Part shown: positions 30,840 through 42,722 of the stretch, piece after piece
Layout of the letters: each line of letters starts with the position of its first letter
Numbering within the stretch: the first letter of the stretch is position 1
Assembly: GCA_019973155.2 (NCBI GenBank)
Contig: BPQB01000103.1
Span: forward strand, 1-64,000
DNA length: 64,000 nt
Direction of reading: 5' to 3'
Source of the DNA: Phanerochaete sordida
Taxonomy: Eukaryota; Basidiomycota; Agaricomycetes; Polyporales; Phanerochaetaceae
Notes under the pieces: model-generated
What the model saw: the letters and a program-made list of their open reading frames with translations, nothing else
What the model was told of the DNA's origin: nothing
The model's database searches: none
Made by a program: the position numbers and the translations under genes

Positions 30840-33769
30840 ACAAGGCCTGCGACATGAGCTGGAGAAGTACAGGTGCAGCTGGCATTGCCAAGGACTTCTC
30901 GTAGGCGAGCGAGGAGGGACATCTGGACGCCCAATCGGTCCAGTATGCCGTCGCCGTCTGACGGGTACACAGCGCGCCAGCTGTTTTGTTGACATTTTCT
31001 CCAATGCAGGTGGACTACAGTGCCGTGTATGCTCGAATGAAATTGGCGAAGACGCTGATATGGGTCTACAAATCGGCGCCGACGCCGGCCTCCTGGTCCC
31101 GTTGTTTCACAGGATTGCATAGCTCTAGCTCGCCGTCCTTGGGCGAAGCAACATCCGCTTTTACGAGAAGTGACAGATGAAGTTGCCGATAGCGCCGCAG
31201 ATCTATCGAAAGGTTAACATCGGATAGGTGCTCAGAACGAGCGGACGCACAGCGTACCGTCCTGTCAGGCTTTCACACTTCCTGCTCTCAACTTCGCCCA
31301 TCGAAGCTCCAGCCTCGCTCATGCAATGCGGTCGCTGAAGCCGGCCAGAACGGCCCGATCCTGCGTGTGTGGTCCGTCAGTTTCGCTCATGCGCGGACGA
31401 TGAGATGAACTCACACCGTGGCGACGCGTTTGTAGGTGGAGTCTCGCCATCGGCGGGGACGGCGTTCGATGTCGAACGAGATCGGCGTGCCGCTCTTGGT
31501 TGTGATGCGCACGCCCACGGCGAGGTCTGGGGCAAAGACGGTGACGGAGCATTCTGAGCAGGCCGTCAGCGCAGGGTCCTCGAAGTCCAGACATTCAACG
31601 ACATACCGTTGCCGCGCGTGAGCAATGTCAAGACCCTCTCCATGTCTTCGAGCCTCGAGACACAGCGGAAGCGTTGCACTGCGACACTCCACGCGCACGT
31701 CCTTCTCCCCCTCTTACAGCGCCTCGAACTCGCTCTGGCGGGGTCTCTTGACGCCCTCGGACAGCTGCTGCGCGCGCGCAGAGCGTAGCCGACGACCACG
31801 AACGCGCCCTCCCCGCCATTCGTCGCCGCCTTCCGCAACAGCGCGTAGCAAAACGTCGGTGCGCGGCTCTCAACGCTTCTGGCTGGGTCCCCCACCGCGC
31901 GGTCATGGTAGATCTCCATCCCCGAAACGCCGCTGCCGCCGTCAAAGGGCCTGCGTCAGACGCGCGCGCGTGCCAGCCGCCGCGGCGTGCAGCGGCGCGT
32001 CCGGAGACGCAGCGAGCCGCGCAGGCGAAGCAGCGCGTCGCGCGCCGCGGCCCCGACCGACACACGCGCGAGAGCGTGCGGCTTGGAAGCTGGGGACCAG
32101 CCCGTCGCCAGCGGGGCGCGCGCAGCGTCCGACGTGAAGGGCGTCGTGGGCCGCGGCTGTGCGCATAGCGCTGGCAGATGTGCTGCGGCGCGCGGAGCAC
32201 GTTTTTGGGAGGTCCGCCACGCTCATAGCGGCTTCGCGTGGGTGGCCGAGGGCGAGAGCTGCAGCGCGGGCGAGCGGCGGCGGCGGACACCGTACGCGGG
32301 TCGTGCGGTCCGCCGGGAGGCTGGACTTTGAGGAACGACAGGACAAGAGGAGGATTGGCGGCGTGGCATGATCTGGAGAGATGGACGGACGGCGGCAATG
32401 GATGGCTGCAGTCGCCGCATTCGCTCTGACGGGCAGTGCCAGCGAGAGTTGTAGTCGTCGACTGCGAGAGCGCGAGCCGTGCGAGATCTGGGTCATTTCG
32501 GTCGCAAAGCGCGGGCGAGATGACGCACTGACAACGTGGCCACGTACACCTGCCAGGCAGCACGCGCGATGGCACAGAGCTGGAATGGGGCCTTCCACCT
32601 TGCTTTGCGGGCCGTGCGTCCGGCACACTGGAGATGGTCGAGCGTCAGATCTTCTGGCCTTCAGGTGGGACAGCTCGCAGAGTCGGCGTGTGGTGTAGAG
32701 CCAAGCCAGGGCCGGAGACGCGCGGGGAGGTATTCGTTGGATGGAACAAGCAAGCCGAGCATGTCTCGGTCCCGCGCAGGTGGCACTTTGTCTTGCTGGG
32801 CGGACGGGCTGCTTCGCCTCTGGCCAGAACGTCTACCGCGGTCATCAGACTAGAGTATATAGCTAGAACATGCCATGCTCACCAAGCCCCAGGTAGCTCA
32901 GCTGTGACAAGCATAGCGGGTGATAGCGAGACGGAGGCTTTCTTGCTGCGTCCGCGGTTTGCGCTTGAGGACGGGTCCGCACGGCAAGTCCTGGGAGGAC
33001 GAGGAGGACGCTCACTTCTCCACTGGGCGGAAGCTCGTAGAACGTGTAGGACGCGGGGTTTTTGGTCGCGTTTGTGCGTATGGAGCCGCGGTGCACGCGA
33101 TGGCACTCATGCCTCGCGTTTGTTGAACAGGGTCATATGAAGGGCCGGCTGTGTCCAGCGATGCGCATTCTAGAAGGCCACGCGTAGATTCTGTGTCTGG
33201 GACTGAGAGAGAAATGTTAAGATAGCGACGAGGGTCCGACGGAGTGGGTCACGCACCTGCAGAATGAACCCGAGATCCACTTGCCCTCTCTCCTTCTGCA
33301 CGCCCTTATGCAACACCGGCTTCTCGAGGGCAGGTGCTCTTCAGGCGGTATCGTGGCAGCGCAGAGCGCCAGGATAGTGTCGTAGAGTTCAGACTAGCGT
33401 TCTATGGAGGCTGCGTGTCTTGGTAGAGCTCGACATGTACGACATCGCGCTGGGAGACAACTCGGTTCGACGTCGGGCTTCCACGCGCATCTGGGAGATC
33501 TTCCACGCGCAGGATAGTCGCGAAGACGCATGAATGGAAGCAGCAGGCAGGCAGGATGGCAGACAACGGTGGAGGCAGATGGCGGAGCAGACGAGGACTG
33601 CCGCGTCGCCGGACAAGCTGCGAAGCGCGTGGAGGCGCCCCGCCACCTTCCAAACGCGCACTGATGGCGCGGCGATGACAGGGCGCATCAATTCCGGACG
33701 CTCCCGAGTGGCGCGGTGCGTCGGCCCTCTCCCCACCCCGGGCTTTCGTTGACCGAACGTTCAGCGTTC
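30840..33769 (-). pseudogene. Module X4: decayed multi-exon gene
   Basis: Fourth copy of module X, homologous to X3. Exon pieces in transcription order are VARDVVHVELYQDTQ-like residues near 33430, then KGVQKERGQVDLGFILQ near 33310, followed by an intron GTGCGT...CTCTCAG and SQTQNLRVAF with an immediate TAG. YELPPSGEVSVLLVLPGLAV lies near 33030, RAPTFCYALLRKAATNGGEG near 31860 and LEDMERVLTLLTRGN near 31640. An intron (GTATGT, GCTGAC, CTCAG) then joins to ECSVTVFAPDLAVGVRITTK at about 31550. The TAG and frame changes argue for a relic. Protein family not recognised. Confidence 0.45.
33611..33692 (-). repeat. X-module conserved block, copy 4
   Basis: Minus strand GATGCGCCCTGTCATCGCC; the MRPVIAAPSVR frame is open here as in copy 3. 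Confidence 0.7.
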
Positions 33770-34846
33770 CCGCAGCGTGATCAGCGCTCAGCAGGTCTCC
33801 CTCGAGCTCCAGGTGAGTATTCCGGTGTGGATTTCACCGTTCTCACCGTTTCTCTACGCTGCCGAAGCTCCTTGGTCAGGCGGGACTCTCAAGCTATGGC
33901 TGGCGCGAGGATGTTGCTGCGACGGACCTGGTCGGCTCGCTCGGGTTGCAGAGCTGTCTGTCCTTGGAGAAGCCGCCTCAGCGCGGCGAGTCAGGCCTTT
34001 ACTGTAGTTTGGCCAGCAGCCGCGCGCAGGCAGCCCGCTAATGCGATGTCTTCTGCTCTTACAGCGGCCTCCAAAGTCAGAACTCTGCTCTTGACACCAG
34101 GCTAGACAACGTGAACCTCCGAGGCCTAGCTTCCTTCTACAAATTCCTTGCTAGGGCGACGTGTTTGCGTGCGCCAGCGAGCCTGGGTTCTTGTTGGAGC
34201 TCCTCATGGCTCGTCATCGCGGACCCGACTCGCGGGTACGTGGCGTCCCACACGGGTGGCCCTGGCAGGGAAGCCATGGCCTCTCTACGTACCGCTGCTG
34301 GATACGGGCGTGCAGCGCCGCTACACGTACCGCGGACTCGCCACAGATGGTTGGAGGGATAGTGGATCGTCAAGCGCAGTCGAGGGTGAGCTCGGCCAAT
34401 ATCGCACGATATTCACGGAGAGCGGTGCGCCTTTCATTGCCGCGGGATCTGCGGTGACGTGCCGAATATGTTCTCCACTGCCTTGTCCTGACTCCTCTGC
34501 GCCCGTCGGTTCACGCTCGTGAAGTACATATACTCGGGTAGGTTTTCAAAGCCGCAGGCTCGCCGTGCGCTGGCTTCCAGGGTAAGGGGTATATTGTCTT
34601 CATAAGCGGCATACAATCGACGAGAGGAGGATATTGCATAAGTGAAATCAAGCACAGAAGCATTCCTTTCGAGTTCGAGGAATATACTAGCCAAACACGA
34701 GTCCATCCACTGGCAGTCCGATGCTAGTCCGTTTTCGAGTCACCATCCAAGAAAATCCATGCCACCCGGGACGTCGAGCCCCAGCAAGAGAAGACCCCTT
34801 CAGAAGACAGTTCACGAGCCCAAGAGAGAGCAGCGCACCTGTTCGT
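33770..34846. other. Spacer Y2 and 3' flank of A4
   Basis: Homologous to 17.6-18.6 kb. A plus-strand GAGCTCCAGGTGAGTATTCC near 33806-33825 looks like a splice donor, but no surrounding exon could be established. Minus-strand MTSHEELQQEPRLAG is shared with Y1. No gene is claimed. Confidence 0.45.
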
Positions 34847-36347
34847 CTAGGCCCCTTGGTTATCCGCCGATGGATGCTCCTCGGCGACCGTCGCGTCTTC
34901 CGCGGCCTTTTCTGCCCCCGTTTCCGTGTCATTTGCTCCCTCTTGCGTCTCTCCTGAGCCTCCCACGGTCTTCTTCGCGACTTCATTAATTAGTTGCGGT
35001 GTCACGCCCCGCAATAGGTACACGCCTTGATCAACGCGAAGCCGGTGTTTGAGTCGTCCCGCCAGCATCGGCATACGGGCACGTATGATGGAATCATATG
35101 TTGCAACACCCTCGGGGGGAAGCAAAATATCTACTTGCCGTAAGTGAGGAAACGTGCTCATTTTCCTGTCGAGTTCGGCCAGATCAAGTTTCGATGGAGT
35201 GAGGTTGACATGGTCCAGAAAACATTTCCAAGGGTTGATGCACAATTCAATGGATCCCACAAAGCGAATGTTTTCGCTATGCTTAAGGCGTATGTGGAAG
35301 TCTTCCCATTCACAACTCAGTGTGTAGGCGTTGTACCAGACTCGGACGTCCCCAACTTTGTCGTGCTTGGGTAATGTCTGCAGCAGCGTCCAAGCTCGGC
35401 GAAGCTCGTCTGCATCCGGAAGACTGATGAGTGTTGCATATGTGTTATTGTAAACCAATTTCGTACTTGATGCTGAGACATATGAGAGCCAGCTGTGCAT
35501 GTACTGCCATGGAACGCTCCTAGCCTTCACGCAAAGCGTCAGGTGTTTGTGTCGCTCATTCAAGCAATGGAGCATATGATTTGGAAAGGGAGTATGAGCC
35601 TCCTGGACATCTTCACTCCAGGTAGAGCTGTCAAGATAAAGTGTGCAGCGCAACCATGAGCGGTCCCGTTTAATGTTAAGCGCTGATATGGCAAAGGAGA
35701 CCAAATTGGCCAGGCTGCCAAAATGAAGATTCTGAACAAATATATCCTCCACATTGTAGGAAGCAGGGAATGGGAGGGTGCGTGGTAGGTCATGGAAAGG
35801 GCTGGGGGGTGAGATGAGCGCATCCCTCGTTGGATCGCCGGAGTTGTCCTTCGAGACAACCATCGCGATGATTGGCTTCAGAGGAAACAGATTTAGTGGA
35901 AGGAGGTGAAGGACTAGGTGGGCCCACGGTGGATAGGAGGAGGGTATGGACCATTCAACTCGTAGATCCTTAAGATAATGCCCAATGCTCGCGCCGAGCG
36001 TGGTAACCTTGACGAATTCCAGTAGACATTCCGCGTCATTCCGCGTGCGAATGACCAAATTGCTGAATATTTCGGGGCGTAGGTGGATGGCCCAGTACGT
36101 GCAGACGAGGGAGCACTGTCCAAGGAATCTTTTCTCCTCTCGGGATTTCCAGCCGTTATAACCCCAAGTGATGAAGGACGGGAGGTGCTTCATAATTCTC
36201 GTGACCGTCTCGATTGGAAATCGCTGTGCAGCCGAGACGGCGCGAACTCTTGTCTGAGTAGACAAGACCGCTCTGATCAGAACGATCGTTACGGTGTAGT
36301 AGCCATGTACGTACCGTATAGTCGACAGGCAGGCGTGGAGGATCCAT
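34847..36347 (-). CDS. F-box-like protein A4 (two exons)
   Basis: Exon 1 is 36347-36315 (MDPPRLPVDYT, identical in protein to A3), the 61-nt intron is 36314-36254 (GTACGT donor, CTCAG acceptor) and exon 2 is 36253-34847, about 479 residues. Motifs: AAQRFPIETVTRIMKHLP, QCSLVCTYWAIHLRPEIF, RNDAECLLEFVKVTTLGASI, PPWAHLVLHLLPLNLFPL, FHDLPRTLPFPASYNVEDI, SSTWSEDVQEAHTPFP, LPDADELRRAWTLLQTLP, LSCEWEDFHIRL and SIIRARMPMLAGR, then a glutamate-rich tail ending ADNQGA. The intron happens to stay open in another frame, so a longer unspliced reading (to 36421) exists, but the spliced form matches all paralogues. It is the unit-II counterpart of A3, about 16.2 kb away. Confidence 0.85.
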
Positions 36348-36390
36348 TGGGCAGACGTCGTGGAGGCCAAATGCGCAGTCGAGCTTGGAT

Positions 36391-36415
36391 GGCCCTTATG
36401 AACGGTCTCATGAGG
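36391..36415 (-). promoter_or_regulatory. Dyad promoter element of A4
   Basis: CCTTATGA - 6 bp - TCATGAGG, 44-68 nt upstream of the ATG at 36347; one arm has a single change compared with A3. Confidence 0.6.
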
Positions 36416-37230
36416 TTCCACAGAGCATTGCTTCCATGCCGTGCTTCTGCAGGCATTTCCAACGAAGCCCTACACGGGGCAGATACTGCGACCTTCGCGG
36501 TCAATTGGCTGTGCGTCGAGCCGCTCACACGATCCACATCAAAGGATTCCAGATGGAAATCAGCTGGAGACCGACGGGCAACACTCCGCCGCGCCACAGA
36601 TACGCATGAGCGGTCTGCACAGCTTCCCATACGGGTCCACCGTGAGCAGCAAATCTTCGATGGCGGCCCGCCCTGAGACTGGAGATGTGCTCCGTGTGCG
36701 CAGAGCGCACAGACAGCCGCGACTGCCGGGGCAGATCTTGATTCATATCCGAAAGCCCCAGCCCAAAGATGCGCGATCGCGCGCCCAATCCTTATCATGG
36801 TTCCATTGAGGACGAATATGATACAGCAGAACACCGCGCCCTTCGCATATGTGTGGGAAGACCGCTGCGCGAAAGGCCGCGGCTGGATCCTGGACGCACC
36901 TGCAAAGCGAATACGTATCAGCAGTCGTGCAGCACCGCATTTCGCGAGAACCTTACCATCGTCTACGCCCATCCCGGGTAGAGTACCAGCGGGTCGAAGC
37001 ACCGCCTGATCCAGCAGCATAGCCTCCCTGAGCGCGACGGTACAGTTTTCATCGTCTCTAGCGAGCGCAGGCGGCCGCTGCAGTAGCAAATGCGTAGCGG
37101 AAAGCCTCGCGCAGGGCACGCGCTCGTGGGTATGCGGCATGCGCGAGCTGAGGCTCCTAGGGTCCTCGTCCTAGAACGCCCAAGAATCAGGAATTAGCAT
37201 TTCCCAAGTACAGAAGAAGCGACGCCACCT
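36416..37230. other. Spacer U2
   Basis: Homologous to U1. A long minus-strand open frame (37140-36289) exists here but is interrupted in U1, so it is probably fortuitous. Landmarks ATTCATATCCGAAAGCCC and GATACAGCAGAACACCGCGC are preserved. Confidence 0.45.
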
Positions 37231-40200
37231 TTCCTAGGACACTGCCTCGACGGGCGTCACGGGCACGCACGCAACCTCGAGCCGTGCTCGTCGGGGCGAA
37301 CTGCCCGCGCTCGTCGACCGCGCCGTGCCGCTGCAAGGCGCTGTACACGCGGTAGCGCATGCCCTCTCTAGCCCACCGCGTCGAAGCGGGGAAGGGTGCG
37401 GTCTGCACTTTCAAGGGAGGCTGGTGCTGCCTGTACGTCGGCGTATCCATTCTGGAAACAGCATTGCCTCAGAACGCCGCAGCGCGGGCCGAAGACGGGG
37501 GCACACACTCACCTCAAGTGGCCGCGGACGCGGGTTTTCCATCGGGTCGGAAGGTATCGCAGCCGCTCGGCGGCGCATGCACGCCTCAAAGACCGCGCGA
37601 AAGGCGTGCATCGGTCTGGAAACATGGGCCGCGCGTTCGCTAAGGCGTAGCCGCACGCTGAGCGGCCTGGACCTCCTGCTGCTCCTGGCCTCCACGATGA
37701 GGTGCGCCGCGCGCTGCCGCTGGAGCATGCTTCCATTCGCCCTACGCTCACGGTGTCTCAACGGTCCGCGGAGACAGTATCCGGCAGGTAGCTGACGTCG
37801 CTCCAGGGGCCCTGCTGGCGCAGGCCGGAGTGCGGGTGAGGTCTGATGCTTTCATGTGCGGCCCGTTGACAGTTCGCCTGTAGCAGAAGCCTACGAGACG
37901 CGGCAGACGCGTGTATATCGCGTGCGCTGCATTGTGGTGCGGCCGGCGAAGGGAATCGGCTTGCGTAGAGATATTTGAGGGAGATGTGTCGGAAAAAGTG
38001 AAATTGGTACGGTAGCACGGATTGCGGAAGATGTCGTGTGGCGAAAGCGTTCGTCGACTGTGGCGGGCAGCCTGCAAAGAAGTCAGCTGGGGATCACGGA
38101 TATAATGCCCGGGGACGCACCGAGGGAATAAGACGCATGACGAAAAGCTAGACGAGCAATCCCACCCTGCCCTGAAGGATGAATAGGCTCCGAATCCTCC
38201 GGCATGTATCATCGTTTTGACCGAGCCACATCGAGCTCTCGCCCGGGACGCATTACAGCACGTCGCGCCGGTCGAACGCGCAGGGCTAGCGAACGAAGAG
38301 ACTGGCTCCGTCTGTCTACATATAAGATATCGACCCAAACGTTTCTCGGTGTGTGATAAACGTACCAAGAGTCTGAGTGCATGCGTAAGGCCGATATTCC
38401 AGGCCATCCAAAGCCGCAAGCTGCAGGATCTCGTCGTCCAGGAAGGCAATCGTCTCCGCGCATATCTAATGACTGGACATGCAACATAGCCTGTGAGCAC
38501 TGCAGTAGGGGTGAGCGACGGTGGTCTCGGACCAATGCAAAGCCCTATGTGTGGGCGGCGAGGCAGCGCGGCAAGGCGTGCGCTGTGGAGGGCCCGACGA
38601 ATACAGTCCGACATGAGAGATCTGTCGACCCCGCCCGGACGCGTGGTGTCGGACTGCCAGCCCTGCGGCTTATAGAACGATGCAGCCTGCGGTCCTTGTC
38701 TAGTGTGCTTTGAGTGACATACTTCCCCCTTCGGTTGTGCGAGGACAGCGAAGATGAGCGGGGGACGTGAGCGGGCAGCGCGTGCTTACGTCATGCCGCG
38801 AGCTGAACCGAACTGGATCGCCAGATGGCGCCGACTCTTCCGTGGTGGCTGCCACGTGGGCGGCGTCGGCACATTTCTGGCCGTCGCGCTTTCCCCGGCA
38901 CACTGCTAGGCCAGAGCTATCGCGCCCAGAGCTATCGCCACACGCGAGATATCGACTTCTAAAAGACCCACTCTATGATGCTGTCGCGCGGCCGCAGTCC
39001 TCGAGAACGGCTTTAGCACACCATTGAATTGACACGCCGAAGTCCCATGCCAACCTAGCAGCCCGCCCGCGCAAAATCAGATGTCAAGTTGTCGTTGACC
39101 GTTGTGCCAGACTTTGTCTCATTCCTGGTGACAATACGTCTTCCAAGCCCAGCCGAATTATCGCCGTCGGCGGTGGGAAGTCCGAGTCGAGAAACGGGCT
39201 ACGTCGTGACGGAATGGAAGCAGCTAGGGATTGAATTCGAGGCGCAGGTGCGTAACCAGTCACTCGCTTCCGTCTTGATCTCTAAAGCGAACCTGCTGTG
39301 CCTAGCTTTGGAGCTACGTTTAGGACCCTCTTCCACAGTCCTTTGGCGAACTGAGGCTTTTGCGAAGTCTATTCCCATCTTTCTGAGCATCCTGTCGCAG
39401 AAATGCGCACATCTCAGCCGCCCATCACATACGAGATGCATCACTCAGCATCTTGTGCGCTCATCCTGGGATAAAGGCTTACGACGCCCATTACTGCTCT
39501 TGTATTGGCCCATCTTTGCGCGGAGCCGCAAAGACGGCGGTCTCCCGTACGCGTGCTGCGACTTCGCGAGCCACTTTGATCACACGCGTCAGCCACGGTA
39601 TCTACCACGGTGAGCATAGCTTTGGCGCATGGCGAGACACGGAGGCCAATGTTTGCGATATTTTACAGCCGACGTCGTGGTTTGCCCGAGGCGTAGGATG
39701 TCCTCTGCCAAGATGAAGAGCAACCGTTCGCAGCTCAAGCTTGAGGGTATGGCCCACGCATTCGCACTTTATGTGCGGGACAGCAGCTCACGAAGCTTTA
39801 GGTCTGCAGATCCATCGCCGGATCGAGACTGTGCGCGCGCCCTCCGCGGCGCATTGCGCCCGAGCGCGGTGTCTCTCCGCTGACTCCTCGAGTCGAACGC
39901 TCATATGCGTCCTACACACCGGCTGCGGGTGCTTGCATCCAGACGAGGCAAGGCCTCGTCGCAAGGTCAGCCGCAGGTAGGCGTCCCGTCACGAGGATGT
40001 CTGAGTCTGCTGTCCGTACGTCCTCCTCAGCCTGCTGTGTGGTTTAGCTGACACGATTCTATCAGGGTCGACGCGCTGCGCTCCCGGATGACCTAGCGTC
40101 CATGATCTCCGGCCCATCCTGCGACCCCACTCTATACCACGCCGTTCTCGCATGCACCTGCAGCGCGCCGCTTCCGCTTTGCAAGGTTCATCGTTCTCGA

Positions 40201-40699
40201 ACTGCCGGAAGCTGCGTGTCCAGGCCGCCGTTGGATCGCATCGCCGGCGCACGCCCATCGGTTGCACCAAAGGCGGTCATCGATAAGGGCGGGCCTCCGT
40301 GTCTCGACCTCGCCGGCTGCGCACGCGGTCCCGCGCTCGGTTGTGCCCGTGCGGGCAGGCAGACAGGGTCATTGACGGCCGTTCTACGGTCCTCCAGATG
40401 CCACGGTCGCGCTCTTCGATTTTTGTTCCATCGTACAGGCTGATACACGTGTCGTCCATGCCTCTTCGTACCACTGCTACGCATGTCGTCTCTGCCATGA
40501 AAGGCTCACCCCAATTTTGATCGCGCCTCTGTCTGCGTACGCTGGATCCCAGGTCCCTCCGTCTGAGCGTCTCAGACGAGGTATAGCCCCGACGAGCGCG
40601 GCGCAGAGGTAGCCGTTTCACACGGACGGCGCGCCGACGTCCTAGGAATGTGATGCCACTGTGACCGTACATTGAACCCTAGTTCTTGCGTCCTAGGAA
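37231..40699. mobile_element. Module Z2, bounded by inverted CCTAGG motifs
   Basis: The left edge is TTCCTAGGAC at 37231-37240; the right edge is GTCCTAGGAA at 40639-40648 and 40690-40699. Internal landmarks match Z1. The minus-strand intron GTGAGTGTG...TTTCCAG near 37550-37490 joins NPRPRPLE to NGYADVQAAPASLESADRTL. ETIAFLDDEILQLAALDGLE lies near 38450 before a GTACGT...TATGTAG intron. On the plus strand, GYVVTEWKQLGIEFEAQVRN (39200) runs on through FAKSIPIFLSILSQKC to an intron GTGAGC...TTTTACAG at about 39610-39670. The pieces may belong to real but degraded genes of unknown family. Status as a mobile element is tentative. Confidence 0.4.
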
Positions 40700-41291
40700 T
40701 GTTAACACGCTGGCATCCGATATTTCTCGGTGTCACGGCGGTAGATGCGATAGCACTCTGCTCACGCGGTCTTCACGAATGCACGACGTTCCACTGGGGA
40801 TAGATCCTTGGTGAGGCGATGATGAGTCTCCCCGCGGGCACTCGCCTGTCGTCTTGACATCTGTATGGATCGCGAGCAGTCGAGTCTTCCAGCGGCTATG
40901 TGTATTATGCTCGTAAATCGGACCGGTTGTCAGGATCCTTGTCTTTCTCGGAGGTTAAGCGTCTTCGACTATGGTCATATCGGTTTATTGCCCAGCGGTA
41001 TCCCGCCTGTTCCGCATATCCGAGGATAGGTCGCACTGCCTACGTCGTTTTCAGCAGCCCGTGATGAAAGACCGAGTCATGGGGTTTGCATCTGTCAATC
41101 ATGGTATTTGGAATACGAGTACCGGCGATGGTATGCGAACACTGATATAGTGGGCTGCAGGGCTCAGTACCTGATGTTCCCCGCCCGCAAGTCCTCCAGA
41201 ATGCGGACGTTCGCCAGGTCGACATACTCATCACGGCTCCCGACGAAGAGGTAAGTGTCTCTACGGTGCATGCCGCTGCAGCAGATGCTGA
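40700..41291 (+). promoter_or_regulatory. 5' region and relic exon of B2
   Basis: Shared with the region upstream of B1 and B3. The position of the B3 start codon reads GTT here (GATGTTCCCCGCC) and the acceptor matching B1 and B3 has changed from CAGACG to CAAACG. Both the first-exon start and its normal splice are therefore lost. Confidence 0.5.
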
Positions 41292-42722
41292 ATGCGATGT
41301 AGTCTCGTACAAACGAATGCAGAGATCATTCCCGCCGCTCATCGCCTGCCGCAGGAAATATTCAAAACCATCATCGACAATGCGCTACCTTACTTTCCAA
41401 CATTGTGCCGCGCGAATCATAAGCATGTCCTCGGGCAGTATTCCATGGTATGCCGATACTGGGCCATCCATACTCGCGAACCCCTCTTCGCCGGTCTGAA
41501 GCTTCGCTCACGGGACGATGCCAAACGCCTCCTCGAATTCGCCAAGATCACCACGCTAGGGATGAACATTGGCATTTACGTTCAAGAAATCCGACTTAGG
41601 CTGACAATCCCAAGCTTCTCCCCGCCGTGGGCTCACCTTGTGCTTCATCTGCTGCCCCGCTCCCTATTCCCAAACCTGAGCGAGATTTCCGTGGAACTGT
41701 CCCAGAACCCGACTCTTAGCGATGAAGCAAGCTTATCCATCGCGCCACGCACTCCGTTTTCCGACCTGCCACGTTCAATCCCCTTCTCAGCGTCTCAAGG
41801 TGTCGAACGCCTTTACGTGCATGGCCTTCACTTCTCAAGTCTCGCTCACTTTGCTATATTTATCGCATCTTTCCGCACGCCGGGCAAGTTCAACATGCAC
41901 GATGAGTGTGCTCCCACTATATTTCTACGGGATGTCACCTGGGAGAACGGCAATGCGCTGACAGTGCGTCAACTCGTTCCGCTTACTTGGACCTTCCGTG
42001 GCCCTCCAGGACACTTCCCCAGCGTTGGGGGCAGCAGCACCACACCATGGAAGTGGCTGGAGCTATTCCCTACACGCAGTAATTCTCACCCAATGCCATA
42101 TGCACACAGTGCACATCTTCCGCCCATGCTTCAAATTCTGGATAGAGATGAGACACATCACATCTATGCGATTCTCCAAGAAATATTCGAGTCTGAGCAC
42201 ACCAAGACCAAACTATCCAATAACTTTCATAGACAAGACACCGAATTAACAGTGGAACCCAACAGTTTCTATTATCGTGTGGCGGGGTATGATACCATCG
42301 GATTTGTCTTGAACGATATTGGCCATGTAGCGAAGATCCGGCTCCGATTTGGGGAGTATTGTGATTATGATTGTACCAGACTGGACACAGCACTTCTGGT
42401 CTTACCCAATATTGAGACGCATGTCATCGCGTCTCTCGCGGCACTGGAGTCCTTCACAATTGAGATCAATAAAAGTGACTGCACGAAGCACCAGTGCGCC
42501 GCTGTGCGCGCTCGCATGCCCAGGCTGGCTGCGCAAGGCAAACTTGTGGTGAAGTGGCTGGCCGAATCATCATGGGGAGATGAAGAAAGAACTTCAGAAG
42601 GCAGTGGATCTCAGCATGAAGAGGCCGAAGAAGCAGAGGAAACCGAGGACGGAGAGAATGCACTGCCAGCGGCGAGCACCGCGACTGTCTCAGACATTCC
42701 GCGACTTGCGCAGGAACTTTGA
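41292..42722 (+). CDS. F-box-like protein B2
   Basis: A continuous frame of about 476 residues, close to B1: AAHRLPQEIFKTIIDNALPY, SMVCRYWAIHTREPLFAGLK, RDDAKRLLEFAKITTLGMNI, PPWAHLVLHLLPRSLFPN, FSDLPRSIPFSASQGVERL, DVTWENGNALTVRQLVP, TPWKWLELFPTRSN and CAAVRARMPRLAAQGKLVVK, with tail HEEAEEAEETEDGEN. Differences from B1 concentrate in the middle third, between the PTRSN block and the C-terminal CAAVRARMPR block. The start used lies in the former intron, as in B1. It is the unit-II counterpart of B1 (16.34 kb away) and diverges from A4 across module Z2. Adaptor role inferred. Confidence 0.75.
   Translation: MRCSLVQTNAEIIPAAHRLPQEIFKTIIDNALPYFPTLCRANHKHVLGQYSMVCRYWAIHTREPLFAGLKLRSRDDAKRLLEFAKITTLGMNIGIYVQEIRLRLTIPSFSPPWAHLVLHLLPRSLFPNLSEISVELSQNPTLSDEASLSIAPRTPFSDLPRSIPFSASQGVERLYVHGLHFSSLAHFAIFIASFRTPGKFNMHDECAPTIFLRDVTWENGNALTVRQLVPLTWTFRGPPGHFPSVGGSSTTPWKWLELFPTRSNSHPMPYAHSAHLPPMLQILDRDETHHIYAILQEIFESEHTKTKLSNNFHRQDTELTVEPNSFYYRVAGYDTIGFVLNDIGHVAKIRLRFGEYCDYDCTRLDTALLVLPNIETHVIASLAALESFTIEINKSDCTKHQCAAVRARMPRLAAQGKLVVKWLAESSWGDEERTSEGSGSQHEEAEEAEETEDGENALPAASTATVSDIPRLAQEL

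Noticed and set aside
36289..37140. 283-codon minus-strand frame in spacer U2
   Set aside because: Not open in the homologous U1 spacer, and overlaps the A4 promoter and first exon.
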